Source: Protopterus annectens
Taxonomy: Eukaryota > Chordata > Ceratodontiformes > Protopteridae
Assembly (NCBI RefSeq): GCF_019279795.1
Contig: NC_056747.1
Coordinates: 1,005,958,657 to 1,006,022,656, forward strand
Reading direction: 5' to 3'
Length of the DNA: 64,000 bases
The notes under the pieces are model-generated. The model saw only the letters and a program-made list of their open reading frames with translations, did no database searches and had not been told where the DNA came from. The position numbers and the translations under genes were made by a program. Below, piece after piece: positions 10,900 through 22,600 of this stretch (positions within the stretch are counted from its first letter, which is position 1; every line of letters starts with the position of its first letter).

Positions 10900-11000
10900 A
10901 CCCAAATGTAGTGACTGCAACAGTGAAACACGATGAACATAGTACACTTGTGTACACTTACCATAAATGTAGATGTTCAAGTGTATTTACTGTTGCAGTC
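10900..11000 (+). repeat. A2 ICR
   Basis: The left-end complement (10900-10940, ending GAACAT) abuts the right-end complement (10941-11000, starting AGTACA). Confidence 0.88.
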
Positions 11001-11152
11001 CTGGTTACCCTCCCTCCAGCCCCCCTGACTTCTTTTGACTATACCTCTCTTCTTGTTTGTTATACTTTAAAGCTTTGTGGTGTATTGGCTTTTTGTTGGA
11101 GGTGTAAGCTTGTATATAATTGCTTCCCATTATGGGGGCACCTGACATCTGG

Positions 11153-11368
11153 GGCACGAAAAACTGATGTAATGGCGTCGGCTGCATGCTTTATATACCG
11201 CTGACTACCTGACGGCATGGAAGATGCGACAGAACCTGCGCAGGACCCAAGACTTTGATAATCAGGCCGACTTAGGGCTACCTGCAAGCAGATAACCCAA
11301 ATGTAATCACTGCAACAGTGAATACACTCTTAACATTTACATTTATGGTAAGTGTACACAACTGTACT
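11153..11368 (+). repeat. A2 right inverted terminal repeat plus extension
   Basis: Starts GGCACGAAAAACTG. The inverted repeat runs to 11336, and the 32-bp extension to 11368 ends GTACACAACTGTACT. Confidence 0.88.
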
Positions 11369-12212
11369 TTCTGGGGATTGTAGATGACGTTTTCTTGGAA
11401 TCTTTATCCCGGATACTTTGCCTCCTGCTCCCAGGAAACTTGACAGGTGTTATAGAGTACCTGACCCTCACAAATTCCTTTTCAAGAATCCTACTGCAGA
11501 TCCAGAGACCATTTCCCATGGACCAAAAGGTATTAAGGCTACTACTGCCAAAAATCCTACCCCTTCTGACAGGGATTCTAGGGCTTTAGACAGATTGGGT
11601 AAGAAGGTATACACCTCTGCTATTCTGGCCATTAGGGCTTTAAATTGCCATTTTCATACGTTGAAGTATGAGCAGCATATTATAGGACTAAACAAACAGA
11701 AAATTATGTTGATCCCTGACTGTGCAACACACAGATTTACAAGAGTTAATGCATACCGCTGCCCAAGTTGGTAAACATACTTTGTAGTGTGGTTTTGATG
11801 CTTTAGAAACATCTTGCAGGTCTGCTGCCACTGGGTCTGTACTTAGAAGGCATGCTTGGCTTAAGGAACAAAACTTGCCAAGTCATGTAAAAGCAAAATT
11901 ACTGGATGCACCTTTAAACCAGGAGCACCTATTTGGCAATAAAGCAGAAGTCCTCAAAAGGATGGAGGAAAAAGCTAAATCTATGCAAACTGTTAAAGAT
12001 TTCTTATAAGTACAGCCACCTAAAATTTAGTAGGCATTGGCCTTCAAAGAACTGGTCCTTTCCAGTCCCTTCCAGGCCTTTTCAGTCCAAACCCAGGAGC
12101 AGCAGACCACCAAGACTTCAGTCTCAGGTTATGCACAGATCTAAGCAGTGGGGTGCTCCCATGTCCAAAGCAGGGAGTAGTAAGCCACCCCCTATGGCAG
12201 AATTGCACAATG
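11369..12212 (+). pseudogene. A3 gag, C-terminal half
   Basis: Begins at GIVDDVF, in the conserved VLDIVDDVFSESS block where A2 is inserted. It continues DPHKFLFKNPTADPETIS, DRLGKKVYTSAILAIRALN, and the basic C-terminus (HWPSKNWSFPVPSR). Frameshifts near 11410, 11700 and 11780 and a stop near 12007 break it. Role as for A1 gag. Confidence 0.82.
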
Positions 12213-14115
12213 ACTTATCCTTAACTCCTCCAAGCCTTTTTCATCTACTTGCACCTTTAGGATGAAAGCTTGCCCTCCATGCAAAAAACTGGGAATGCAT
12301 TACCCAAGGCAAATGGGTTTTAAACATTGTCTCCCTAGGATACAGATTCCACTTCCACTCACTCCCACCACTTTTAAGTGGATGGCCAGACCTCCCCCCA
12401 AACCAGTGGGTAGAGGCCCAAAAGCAAGTTCGCTCTCCACAGCATCAAGGCTATTCAACCTGTCCCAGCAGAACAAAGGGGGCAAGGCTTTTATTCAAGA
12501 CTATTCCTGGTTCCTAGAAAAGAAAACTCCTGGCGTCCTATCCTGGATCTGTCTATTCTCAACACCTTTCTAGTGGTTCCAAAATTCAAAATGCTAACTC
12601 TCCAACAGCTGCTTCCTATGCTAGCCAAGGATTCCTGGCTGGCAACCCTAGACTTAAAAGAGGCTTACCTGCACATCCCTATACGGCAGTCTTGTGGGAA
12701 ATACCTACGCTTCAGGGCAGGCTCTATGTACTATCAGTTCTCTGCACTTCCCTTTGGCTTATCTACTGCGCCCAGGGTATTCAAAACGTGCCTAGCTCCA
12801 ACCATTGCATTTTGCAGGCAGAGAAGTATTCAGATTTACCCATACTTGGACGATTGCCTGATTCAGGTGGAAAGTCAGGACTTGCTATTACAGCACCTAA
12901 CATTTGTAAAGAGACTTCTAACCTCACTGGGGTACACCATCAATGAAAAGAAATCACACCTAGTACCCTGCCAACAAATTGTATTCCTGGTAGCAAGCTT
13001 GAACACAACTTCCCAGATGGCATTCCTCACTCCAGAGAAACAAATTTATTTGACAACCTACTTCAACCTACTGGCCACAAAAACCCAGCTATCTGCAAGG
13101 AAAATACTGCAAGCTGTGGGGTTCATGGCCTCTTGCATTCTGTTAATTCCATATGCAAGACTGCATATGAGGAAACTTCAATGGTATCTAAAATGTCTAT
13201 GGTGTCAACGTTCTCAGGACATGGAAACAATAATTCCTATCATTCCTTGTCTAAGGGCAGAGTTCCTTTAGTGGGAAGAGGCCTGTAGCCACAACAAGGG
13301 ACTCCCTTTCACTCTAGCCCCTGCCACCCAAACCCTCGCAGATGCATCAGACTATGCATGGTGGGCTCACATGGCAGGGCAGTGCATTCAGGGCAAATGG
13401 AACCCAAAGCAGATGCACCTGCATATCAATCAGAAAGAAATGTTAGCTGTACAGAATGCTCTGACGTCCTTCAAAGACCTCATTCTTCCAGGCCAACTGT
13501 TGGTAAAGACGGACAACACCACAGTTAAGTGGTACATAAACAAGCAGGGGGAACCCATTCCTACCCACTCAGCAGACTAGCCATGGCTCTCTGGAACACA
13601 GCCTTGAGCAACCAAGTGCACCTGTAAGCTCAATTCCTGCCAGGCAAACAAAATTCACTGGCAGACGACTTAAGCAGAAATCTCATGGACCCACACGAAT
13701 GGAAACTGGAATCCAAAATATTCAAGCTTTTGAGGAACAGATGGGGACTCCAGACGTGGACCTGTTTGCCTCCCCTCAGAACTATCAATTGAACAAATAC
13801 TGCACCAGAACTCCCCACAGTCAAGCTTGGAAAGTGGATGCCCTGTCTTTTACCTGGGAAAGCCTTTCAGTCTATGCCCTTCCCCCTGCGTCTCTCCTCT
13901 CGAAGGTCCTACTGAATATCAAACAGGACAAGCCGAGGATAATCCTGATTGCACCAGACTGGCCACGCCAGCACTGGTACCCTCTCTTGCGCAGTCTGAC
14001 AGTGCTACAACCATGGCACCTGCCTCAGACTCCTTCCCTGCTGTCCCAGCATGCGGGCCAGATTCTGCACTCTCAGCTTCAATCCCTGAACCTTGCAGCC
14101 TGGCTAATCCCTTGA
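12213..14115 (+). pseudogene. A3 reverse transcriptase / RNase H
   Basis: The longest clean stretch (12573-13271) holds KFKMLTLQQLLPMLAK, motif A ATLDLKEAYLHIPI, LPFGLSTAPRVFKTCL and motif C IYPYLDDCLIQVES: a complete catalytic core. A stop at 13269-13271 replaces the Trp of EFLWWAQ. RNase H follows (QMHLHINQKEMLAVQNALTS, LVKTDNTTVKWYINK), frameshifted near 13580. The tail VDLFASPQNYQLNK to LNLAAWLIP ends at 14115. Inactive, but still a good RT family representative. Confidence 0.88.
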
Positions 14116-14119
14116 GCTC

Positions 14120-14218
14120 ACCTCTGGCAACCCTCAGTAAGCAGGTGCTGGATGTCATTCTTGAGGCAAGGAGGCCTAGTACTAGAAAATCCTATTCAGA
14201 AAAGTGGAAAAGATACTG
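14120..14218 (+). pseudogene. A3 tyrosine recombinase, N-terminal piece
   Basis: LSKQVLDVILEARRPSTRKS through SEKWKRY; cut by DIRS B after KWKRY at 14218 and resumed at 19803. No ATG stands at the usual place near the RT/RH stop. Confidence 0.85.
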
Positions 14219-14399
14219 ATGTCCTTCAAGAATGCAACTGCAGTCCTGACATATGGGTTGTCCTGCCTCAGGCAGCCCTACGGTCGGCCGGATTCCAAAG
14301 TCCGGGTCCGGCATCGGCCGATGTCGCCTACTCCCCGACGTCAGAGCGGCTGGGGTATAAAGGCATCCGCCGACGCCATCTTCTTCAGTCTTTCTTACC
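14219..14399 (+). repeat. B left inverted terminal repeat
   Basis: ATGTCCTTCAAG to CAGTCTTTCTTACC. Inverted copy at 19592-19772; the first 41 bases recur inverted and without mismatch at 19321-19361. Confidence 0.92.
14332..14392 (+). promoter_or_regulatory. B promoter: CRE-like site, TATA box, initiator
   Basis: CGACGTCA-like site near 14337, TATAAAG at 14356-14362, initiator TTCAGTCT with its A at 14387, 31 nt from the TATA start. Confidence 0.65.
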
Positions 14400-14520
14400 G
14401 CGCGGTGCCCGAAGCAGAAGCAGTTCGCAAGTGCTGGTCGGTCAGCTCCTGTGTTTTCAGTTACCAAAGTCATCAAAAAGCTAAGTACCCCGTTGGGGAA
14501 CATTTTTCTTGCCTCAGCTG

Positions 14521-16343
14521 ATGTCAGAAAAAATTGAAAAGGTTAACAATTGTTTGTCTTGTGGTAAACAAATACCTCATAAGGACTTCCACTCTTACTG
14601 CCTTCCCTGCCTGGGCCCAGACCACGACGTCTCGGCCTGTGCTGCCTGTGCTTGCTTTAATAAGCGCACACTCAGGCGCCGGGCAGAATTTGCCGAAGAC
14701 TTTTTTGGCGAAAATTACGCTTATATCATGCCGTCGGAACAACCGGCAGCACATATTTCCAAAAAGCGTAAGGACCGGGACCGACATCCTCGGCCCACGT
14801 CGTCCACCGATACCACGCCTAAGCCTACCGCGAGTGCATCGGCCTCTTCGGAGACGGTAATTCAACCACTCCAGGCCGACGACACCGCTTTACCGTGTAC
14901 TTCGGTCCCGGAGGTTACCCCGGTGCAGGTTGTTGATTTTCCTCCCGAAACCGAAGCTCTAGAATTACCTGACACCATACCAGTGGATAAAGTTACTCCT
15001 GCACGTGGGGCAGCTAGGCCTCCGGTCTCCATGTCCATCAAGGCCTACACACGTGCTAAGGCTGCCAGCCAGGCTATGGCCCATCCTCCTAAAACTAGTT
15101 CCCAGAGCCTTTCTTCTGATAAACAGATCATGACCCTAGCTGCAGATCTGATCTCTCTAATCAGAGGTTCTCAGTCGCACCCAGACAGAGGTTATCAGCC
15201 TCCTGCAGATAAAAGGCCTAGGACAGAACAGCCAGATACCCTCTCTTCAGATGAAGCTTCTAGGGATTCTGAGCACTCAGATACCCAGGAAGAATCCTTC
15301 CAGGCCTACGAGGACTCTGATGCTGAGGAATCAATTCCTTCTGCCTCTCCTCCAGAGGATATTTCTTTCGGAGAAGTTCTCCACTCCATGAGAGAACATT
15401 TTCAGTGGCAGGGCTAGGAATTTTCTGACTCCAGGAAAAGGCTACGTACCTTCCTCAAGTTACCCCAGCACAGACCTTTAGCTATTCCACCAGTGTTAGA
15501 TGTATTGGATGATGTATACTCAGACTCCAGTGCTTCCCCTGATTCTCTCCCTCCTGCTCCTGTCAAGCCAGACAGATATTACAGGGTTCCTGAAACTCAC
15601 AAGCACCTCTTTAAGGCCCACTCTGTGGATCTAGAAACTATTTATTTCTCAGGGGCCCAAAGGAGTGGCTACTTCCTTGGCCAAAAACCCTTTGCCCGCA
15701 GACAGGGAATCAAGGTCCCTGGAGAGATGGGGCAAAAAAGTTTATACCTCTTCCACCCTTGCCATGAGGTCACTTAACTGTCTTTTTCATATGTTTCAGT
15801 ACCAGGATTACTTAATGGATGATTTGCAGAAAAAGCTAGCCTCTCCTGAGCCTATAGATAAAGGCATTGCAGGATTTGGTTCATAACACTCAGCAGGTTA
15901 GCAATCATTTTCTTCAGTGTGGTTATGATGCATTGGAAGCTTCATGTAGGTCAACTATGACAGGGGCCGTTATACGTAGACATGCTTGGCTGAAAGAACA
16001 GCCACTGCCTGACCATGTTAAAGTAAAGCTCCTAGATGCACCTCTGGAAAAACAGAAGCTTTTTGGTGCTAATGCACAGGATGTGTTGAAGTCTATTGAG
16101 GAAAAGGCTAAATCAGTACAGACAGTCAAGGATTTCCTCCAGGTTCAGCCACCTAGATTCAGCAGGAATTGGCCTTCAAAGAATTGGTCCTTTCCAGACA
16201 CTGACAAGTTTCAAAGGGGAAAAAACAGGCGTGCTCGAGGTAGAGGGCAATACCGAGGCTCTTACAGGGGCCGCCAATGGCAACCTCCAAATCAGAGAAG
16301 TGGCGCAGGGAGTTCAGCTGCACCACAGGGACAATCACAATGA
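14521..16343 (+). pseudogene. B gag
   Basis: Start MSEKIEKVNNCLSCGKQIPH. The zinc-like block reads CLSC...CLPCLGPDHDVSACAAC, complete here. A Lys/Arg stretch (KKRKDRDRHPRP) is a possible nuclear localisation signal. The acidic PSASPPEDISFGEVLHSMRE block is followed by a stop at 15415-15417 (GQG*). A four-base ATTT duplication near 15640 shifts the frame. The C-terminus (NWPSKNWSFPDTDKFQRGK, Arg/Gly-rich) ends GQSQ at 16343. The RT frame overlaps the end. Confidence 0.87.
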
Positions 16344-18248
16344 CTTGACTTTCACCCCGCCGACCAAGACTCAGAGAAGCACCTCTAGGCAGAAAATTAT
16401 CCTTATTCTCAAAGAACTGGCACATTTTAACCAAGGACAAATGGATTCTGGACATAGTAGACCAAGGTTACAGGTTCCACTTCCATACCTTACCAACGAG
16501 ACAAGGCATGCCAAACTTGCCACAAAATCAAAGGGCAGAGGCACTCATACAAGTTTCAAAGCTGTTACAAATAAAAGCAATAGAAAAGGTTCCTCCTCAG
16601 GAACAAGGCCAGGGATTCTATTCAAGACTGTTCCTTGTTCAAGAAAAGAAAAGCAATGGAGACCTATACTGGATTTGTCCGCTCTAAACACTTTTCTCAT
16701 TGTGCCAAAATTCAAAATGCTGACTTTACAGCAACTCCTTCCCATGCTGGGCAAGGGGTCTTGGCTGGTTACTCTGGACCTCAAGGAGGCATACCTGCAT
16801 GTCCCAATCAGACACAGTTGCAGAAGATACCTCAGATTTCTTGCAGGATCAGAGCATTATCAATTCTCAGCATTGCCGTTTGGCTTATCTACTGCGCCCA
16901 GAGTATTCACGAAATGCCTGGCATCAGTAGTTGCACATTGCAGGCTCCAGGGGATTCAAATATACCCTTACCTGGATGACTGCCTTATACAAGCAGACAG
17001 CAAACAAACCTTGATAAGACACTTGGATTATGTCATTCAATTACTACAGGCTTTGGGATACACAGTCAACATTCAAAAATCAAGACTACTGCCATCCCAA
17101 CAGATTATTTTTCTAGGAGCCAAATTGGACACACAATCACAAATGGCTTTCCTCACAGAGGAGAAACAAGAACATTTACCAGATTACTTCAAAAGCCTAG
17201 CAAAGCTCACCCAGCTGACCGCAAGGAAAATCTTGCAGGCCCTGGGGTTCATGGCATCTTGCATTCTTCTGGTACCTCTGGCAAGACTACACATGAGAAA
17301 GCTACAATGGTACCTAAAAAACTTATGGTCTCAACACAGCCAAAATCTAGAAGACGTAATACCACTCATTCCATGCCTGCAAAGGGAATTTTTGTGGTGG
17401 GCTCAAGCAAGTCATTTAAACAAGGGCATGTCTTTCAGCAAACCTCTAGCAAGTCAAACCATTACAACAGGCGCCTCAGATCATGGATGGGGGGGGCGCA
17501 CATGGAGGGCAGATGCATTCAAGGGCAACGGACTCCCAGGGAAATGCATCTGCACATAAATCAGAAAGAGATGTTGGCAGTCATACATGCAATCGAGGCC
17601 TTCGGGAAATCCCTTCAGCAAGTTCATCTGCTAATAAGAACAGACAACACCACTGTCATGTGGTATATAAACAAGCAGGGAGGCACTCACTCTTACCCCC
17701 TCTGCAGACTAACAATGATTCTTTGGGAAAAGTCCCTGAAACTGAACATCCACTTGCAATCCCAGTTTGTTCCAGGCAAGGACAATGTTCTGGCGGACAG
17801 GCTGAGCAGAAATTTCTTGGATCCGCACGAATGGATGCTGCATCCACACATTTTCTCACAAATAACAAGTGCATGGGGAAGACCGGACATAGATCTCTTT
17901 GCTTCTCACATCAATCATCACCTGGAGAAGTTCTGTTCAAGGACGCACCGTCCTCTAGCCTGGAGAACGGATGCCCTCTCCTTCAGCTGGAATTCCCTAA
18001 CAATTTATGCATTCCGTCCTCTACCATTACTGACCAAGGTGTTACTGAAGATCAAAGCAGAACAACCAAAAGGAATTTTGATAGCTCCAGACTGGCCAAG
18101 GCAGCACTGGTATCCATTGCTACTGAGCATAACTCACACCAAACCGTGGCCCTTGCCTCAATGGCCTCTGCTTCTAACACAGCACAATTACAGGACTGTT
18201 CATCAAAACCTGCAAACATTGCAGCTGACAGCTTGGAGGGTTCCATGA
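16344..18248 (+). pseudogene. B reverse transcriptase / RNase H, nearly intact
   Basis: WRPILDLSALNTFLIVP, motif A VTLDLKEAYLHVPI, LPFGLSTAPRVFTKCL and motif C IYPYLDDCLIQADS form an uninterrupted catalytic core. A run of eight G near 17486-17493 shifts the frame at the RNase H start (TTGASDHGWG...). RNase H continues as MHLHINQKEMLAVIHAIEAF, IRTDNTTVMWYINKQGG and FVPGKDNVLADRLSRN. The tail PDIDLFASHINHHLEKFC to LQLTAWRVP has its stop at 18246-18248, overlapping the YR ATG as ATGA. A further shift lies near 16640. Tail function is unknown to me; some DIRS carry a methyltransferase domain here, but I see no clear catalytic motif. Confidence 0.88.
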
Positions 18249-19288
18249 CTTTCACCCATACCTCTCTTTCCGAAAAAGTACAAGAAATCTTGCTGGAAGC
18301 ACGCAGACCTTCCACCAGAAAAACCTATTCAGCCAAGTGGAAGAGATTCATCATCTGGAATGCCAACAAGGGTCAGGATGCGTCAGTAATGAGCATACCA
18401 CAGATATTAGAATACTTGGCAGAAATGTTTCATAGTGGCCTCTCATATTCTTCCATAAAAATTCACGCTTCAGCAATCTCAGCTAAATACAACTGTGACC
18501 CACCTGTGTTTTCGCATCCCTTGCTAAGACAGTTTCTAAGAGGGATAAAGAATATCAAACCTCCCAGAAAACCACCAGTACCTGCATGGGACCTCAATTT
18601 CGTCTTGGAAAAGTTAACTCTTCCTCCTTTTGAACCAGCAGCATCTTCAGAAATGCAATTTCTCTCCTGGAAAACGGTTTTCCTGTTGGCAGTTACCTCA
18701 GCAAGAAGAGTCTCGGAGATACAGGCCCTGATGGCAGTACCTCCCTTTCTCATTTTTCATCAGGACAGAGTTTCTCTAAGAACCAATCCTTCATTCATGC
18801 CAAAAGTCATATCCAGGGTGTCTCTAAATCAAGCAATTCACCTGCCTACCTTCTTTCCCAACCCTCAAAATAAAGGGGAAAGGCTGCTGCACACTTTGGA
18901 CATACACAGACAATTACACTACTACTTTGACAAAACAAAGACCACCAGAAAGTCTGACCAACTATTTGTGGCCTATGCTGCTGGAGTACAGGGAAAGGCA
19001 ATCTCCAAACAAACAATTTCAAAATGGATTGGACACTGCATCAGATTCTGTTACTCTTTCCATGGAAAAGGTATGCCAGCCAATATTAGGCCACACTCCA
19101 CCAGAGCTATAGCCACATCCACAGCCTTTCTTAGAGGAGTGGCTACAAAGGACATTCTAGAGGCTGCTACATGGAGCTCCGTGCATACATTTATCAAACA
19201 CTACAACCTGCCTTTATACTCCAGATCCTGACCAGGCTTTGCTTCGGCAGTCCTGCAGGGCATTTTAGCTACACCATCCCTTTCTTAG
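18245..19288 (+). pseudogene. B tyrosine recombinase (one late stop)
   Basis: ATG at 18245 (MTFTHTSLSEKVQEILLEAR). N-terminal core-binding part: RRPSTRKTYSAKWKRFIIW. Catalytic blocks: SARRVSEIQALMAV, HSTRAIATSTAFLRGV, EAATWSSVHTF and KHYNLPLYS with the Tyr nucleophile. All catalytic residues come before a stop at 19229-19231, where an Arg codon AGA became TGA. The conserved tail PGFASAVLQGIL follows to 19288. With about 328 residues before the stop it could still fold. Confidence 0.9.
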
Positions 19289-19320
19289 ATCCTACCACCC
19301 CCAGCTTGGCTATGGTATTC

Positions 19321-19418
19321 AACCCATATGTCAGGACTGCAGTTGCATTCTTGAAGGACATAGTACAGTTGTGTACCTACCATAAATGTAGATGTCTGAT
19401 AGATATGCAACTGCAGTC
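19321..19418 (+). repeat. B ICR
   Basis: 19321-19361 is a perfect reverse complement of bases 14219-14259. 19362-19418 is a near-perfect complement of the right end. No spacer. Confidence 0.93.
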
Positions 19419-19591
19419 AGGTTTTCCCTCCCTCCTACCCCTCTGCAATTTTCCTTTTGGGTCCATTCCCCCTTTCCTCTATTAGCTGGGGATATCTGTT
19501 ATGGTGTATCTGTTTATTACTGTTGTGCATGTCTGGAATTTTTTATCCATTCACCAAATTTAGCCTTCTTTGGAGGGCACCTGGCATCTGG

Positions 19592-19802
19592 GGCAAGAAA
19601 CACTGAAGAGGATGGCGTCGGCGGATGCCTTTATACCCCAGCCGCTCTGACGTCGGGGAGTAGGCGACATCGGCCTACGCCGGACCCGGACTTTGGAATC
19701 CAGCCGACCGTAGGGCTGCCTGAGGCAGGACAACCCATATGTCAGGACTGCAGTTGCATATCTATCGGACATCTACAGTTATGGTAGGTACAAAACTGTA
19801 CT
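19592..19802 (+). repeat. B right inverted terminal repeat plus extension
   Basis: Inverted repeat to 19772, then a 30-bp extension ending GTACAAAACTGTACT, almost identical to the extensions of DIRS-0, A5, C1 and C2 although the repeats themselves differ. Confidence 0.9.
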
Positions 19803-20743
19803 TTCCTGGAACTAGTTTTGGGGGATGGGTACAACGGTGCTCAGCTTACCTCATATACTAGATTACTTAACAGAAATGCTCCACAAGGGCCTATCCTTCT
19901 CTTCAATTAAGATTCATGCCTCAGCCATCTCAGCTCAGTATAATGCTGAGCCCACCCCTCTTCTGTCATCCTCTGGTAAAACAGTTCCTTAGAGGGGCCA
20001 AAAATTTAAGACTCCCTCTCCCCAGGAGAGCTCCCACTCCAGCCTGAGACCTTAACTTTGTATTGGAAAAGCTTAACCCCCCCCCCCCCTTTGAACCGGC
20101 TGCTACAGCAGAGTTGAAATTCCTCTCTTGGAAAACAGCTTTACTTCTAGCCATCACTTCAACAAGAAGAGTGTCTGAACTGTAAGCCCTTATGGCAGTA
20201 GACCCCTTCATTATCTTTCATGCGGACAGGGTTGCCCTCAGGACTAACCCATCTTTTATGCCCAAGGTGGTGTCTAGTGTTGCTTTAAACCAGTCCGTTC
20301 TTTTGCCTACTTTTTTCCCTAATCCTCAGAATAAATGAGAGACGGTACTGCACTCTCTGGACGTGCACAGCTTAGATTCCATTTGGACAGGATTAGGCCT
20401 CTCTGAAAATATGACCAGCTGCTAGTTAGCGTTGCTGCAGGGGCAGAAGGGAAGGCCATTTCAAAGCAAACCATTTCCAAATGGATAGCACACTGCATCC
20501 GTTTCTGCTACAAGCACCATGGAAAACCTACCCCACAGGGGATAAGAACACATTCCATTAGGGCTGCATCTACCTCTACTGCATTTCTCAGAGGAGTCCA
20601 TACCAGGGACATCCTGGAAGCTGCAACCTGGAGGTATGTGCATACTTTCACTATGCATTACCACTTGCCTATTTTTCTAAATCCAGAGCTGTATTTGCCA
20701 CAGCAGTCTTACAGGGCCTGATTGCCAGCCCTAATGCTTCTTA
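19803..20743 (+). pseudogene. A3 tyrosine recombinase, remainder
   Basis: Continues SLPHILDYLTEMLHKGLSFS, KIHASAISAQYNAE, a C-run at about 20090, KTALLLAITSTRRVSEL (first Arg), IRTHSIRAASTSTAFLRGV (the usual HSTR reads HSIR) and HTFTMHYHLPIF (Tyr retained). Many stops and indels; stop of the family frame at 20741-20743. More decayed than B, consistent with B being the later insertion. Confidence 0.85.
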
Positions 20744-20777
20744 ATCTACCTCCACCCTTCCTTAGCTTTGGGAATCT

Positions 20778-20883
20778 ACCCAAATGTGATAACTGCAACA
20801 GTGAAACACGAAGAACATAGTACAGACAGTTGTGTACACTTAACCATAAATGTAGATGTTCGAGTGTATTCACTGTTGCAGTC
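20778..20883 (+). repeat. A3 ICR
   Basis: Left-end complement to 20818, right-end complement from 20819. Four bases are duplicated in AGTACAGACAG. Confidence 0.87.
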
Positions 20884-21030
20884 CTGGTTACCCTCCCTCC
20901 AGCCCCCTGATTGTCTTTGTTTTCACCTATCCTTTTTGGTTTGGCCTATCTTATGCTATGTGCATTTGCTTTTTACTGGGGGTGTTCCACACATATACTT
21001 GCTTCCTGTTGTGGGGGCACCTGACATATG

Positions 21031-21247
21031 GGACAAGAAAAACTGATGTAATGGCATCAGTTGCATGATTTATACCCCTAATGACCTGACATCATGGAAG
21101 AAGCGACAGCATCTGATGCAAAAATCCCAAGACTCTGGTATCCAGGCCGGCTGAGGGCTACCTGCAGGCAGGTAACCCAGATGTAATGAATTTAACAGTG
21201 AATACACTCGGACATCTACATTTATGGTAAGTGTACACAACTGTACT
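21031..21247 (+). repeat. A3 right inverted terminal repeat plus extension
   Basis: Starts GGACAAGAAAAACTG. Ends with the 32-bp extension GTACACAACTGTACT. Confidence 0.87.
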
Positions 21248-22468
21248 TTGTGTGACACTTTGTCACACACTACCTGACACTCCTGCTAGCTGGCTGAAGT
21301 ACCTCTTATTCTAGTTTTGGGCTCTTCATTCAGACTTAATTTCTCCTAAACCACCCTTCTTAGATACTTAAGATTTTTACCTGTTCCACTGTTTCTTCTT
21401 TCTCCATTCCCAGCAGCTTCTGATTTCCATTATTTACTGCCAGGACGGCTGTCTTGTCTGTACTCAGTTTCTTCCCATGTGTTTTACAGTTTTGCATATC
21501 AATCTCCTGCTCAGAGTCCGCTTGTAGGGCTACATTGTCTGCATGTCACATCTTTGTTGCTGTGACCGGTTTGCTAATGTAGTCCTCCGCCTGTATAAAT
21601 AGAAGTGGACTCTGAGCCAGACTCTGGGGCGCGCTCACACACTTGCGCACTCGCACACAGACCCTCACACATTCGCACACAGACACTCGCACACTCTGGG
21701 GAAACCCTTCTGAGAGTCCAAACACTGTACTTGTTATTGGGTCCTTGTACATAAACCCTACAGTAATTCTGCTAGTGTTTCCCAGACTTCGAGCTATGAC
21801 AGTATTGCGTAAATCTGCTTTCTGGGCACCATTTTATATGCTTTTTCAAAGTTTAGGAATGCCTATTTGGACCTTTCCTCATCTCAGACTTCACTATTTC
21901 TCTCTCACTGTAAGCATCTGATCCATTATGCACCATCCTGATCTGATTCGGTGGTGCTCAACTATCTGACTTTCTAGTATTCTGTGCATTTACATTTCTC
22001 TTGACTTTCTACTATTCTGTGTATCATCAGTCACACTCTCCAGCACTTCTATGCAGTGTGACAGGAGTTTATCTGTACTGCCAACAGTTGTGACTATCCC
22101 CTTTGTTCTTGTTCACTGGCACGAGAATTCTTATTCCCCAGTCATCTGGGATATGCTTTTCTCTCCATTCCCTGAGTGCACTCAAGCCATTTCTCTCTCA
22201 AGGTACCCAACAGAGTTGATTTGCATCTGCTGTAATTTCATCTGAGCCCTGCTGCCTTTCCTTTCTTTATTTTCCTTAGTGCTGTTTGTACTACTACTAG
22301 GATGGATTCTTCTTTCATTGCAACTGTGCATAGGATAGTACAGCTTGATGTGGGTTTTCTCCATTTAGAAGTTTTTTGAGGTACTCTTCCTATCTGCTTC
22401 TGATGTCCTGTGGAATGGATAGCAGTTTTCTGGTTGTATCCCTTATGAATGATGTCTGACAACTATAG
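21248..22468 (-). pseudogene. RTE/Rex3-like LINE, RT region, minus strand
   Basis: Read on the minus strand from 22465: ALRKIKKGKAAGL, DEITAD, REKHIPDDWG, LVPV-NKGDSHN, then motif A as FLNFEKAYKMVPRKQIY near 21800 (Asp of the usual FIDFEKAYDRVPR replaced by Asn). From about 21500 it reads CKTHGKKLSTDKTAVLAV and GMEKEETVEQVK, a typical connection after motif C. Many frameshifts and stops. A CA-rich stretch (21632-21702) is inserted or expanded within it. The 5' continuation is at 28711-29630. Family assignment rests on motif wording and is tentative between RTE and Rex3. Confidence 0.6.
21632..21702. repeat. CACACA/CGCAC-rich imperfect simple repeat
   Basis: Irregular units of CACACACTTGCGCACTCG and similar. 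The Cys/Val-rich minus-strand frame across it is an artefact. Confidence 0.85.
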
Positions 22469-22600
22469 ATGTTCTGTAGTCCTATCTCACCTTCATTCTT
22501 ATTTATGGGTTCGGAGCCGATCCTCTGCTCCAACTCGGTCGTTTACAAACCTCAGAGTCTCTTAGTTGGCTCATGGCTAGGTATGTATCCCATAGTGCAC
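22469..22600 (+). repeat. D left inverted terminal repeat
   Basis: Pairs with 28552-28680 on the opposite strand (shared blocks: GAGCCGATCCTC, AGTCTCTTAGT, GGCTAGGTA). Confidence 0.82.

Larger units (their letters stand above)
9162..11368 (+). mobile_element. DIRS A2: 3' half
   Basis: Holds RNase H, the RT/RH tail, YR, ICR and right repeat. It is cut on the left by the CR1-like LINE. Its right end GTACT at 11368 is followed by TTCTGGGGATTG, gag sequence of A3, so A2 sits inside the gag gene of A3. Its 5' half is outside the window. Confidence 0.88.
11369..14218 (+). mobile_element. DIRS A3, first visible part (gag end, RT/RH, YR start)
   Basis: Starts inside gag, directly after the end of A2, and is cut at 14218 by DIRS B. 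It continues at 19803. Joining ...AAAAGATACTG with TTCCTGGAACT restores the YR coding sequence without duplication. The 5' part lies to the left of the window, beyond the nested A2/LINE/A1 block. Confidence 0.9.
14219..19802 (+). mobile_element. DIRS B: full-length 5.6-kb element of a second subfamily
   Basis: Left end ATGTCCTTCAAG, right end GTACT at 19802, inserted in the YR gene of A3. Its terminal repeats (TGCAACTGCAGTCCTGACAT) differ from the A type, but the right extension, gene order and ICR logic are the same. Its RT/RH and YR reading frames are among the longest in the window (YR broken only by one late stop). It is younger than A3. Confidence 0.93.
19803..21247 (+). mobile_element. 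DIRS A3, second part (YR end, ICR, right repeat)
   Basis: Resumes the A3 recombinase after DIRS B and ends GTACT at 21247. The flank from 21248 is RTE/Rex3-like LINE sequence on the minus strand, so A3 is inserted in that LINE. Confidence 0.88.

Noticed and set aside
17483-18244. Upstream extension of the B recombinase frame (to 582 residues)
   Set aside because: It overlaps the RNase H region in another phase; the YR start is taken at the ATG that overlaps the RT/RH stop.
17660-18248. DNA methyltransferase domain after RNase H
   Set aside because: Some DIRS have one at this place and the tail is conserved (PDIDLFAS, LIAPDWPRQHWYP), but I could not find a convincing DPPY-type catalytic motif.
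21546-21752. Cys/Val-rich minus-strand frame
   Set aside because: Produced by the CACA/CGCA simple repeat.
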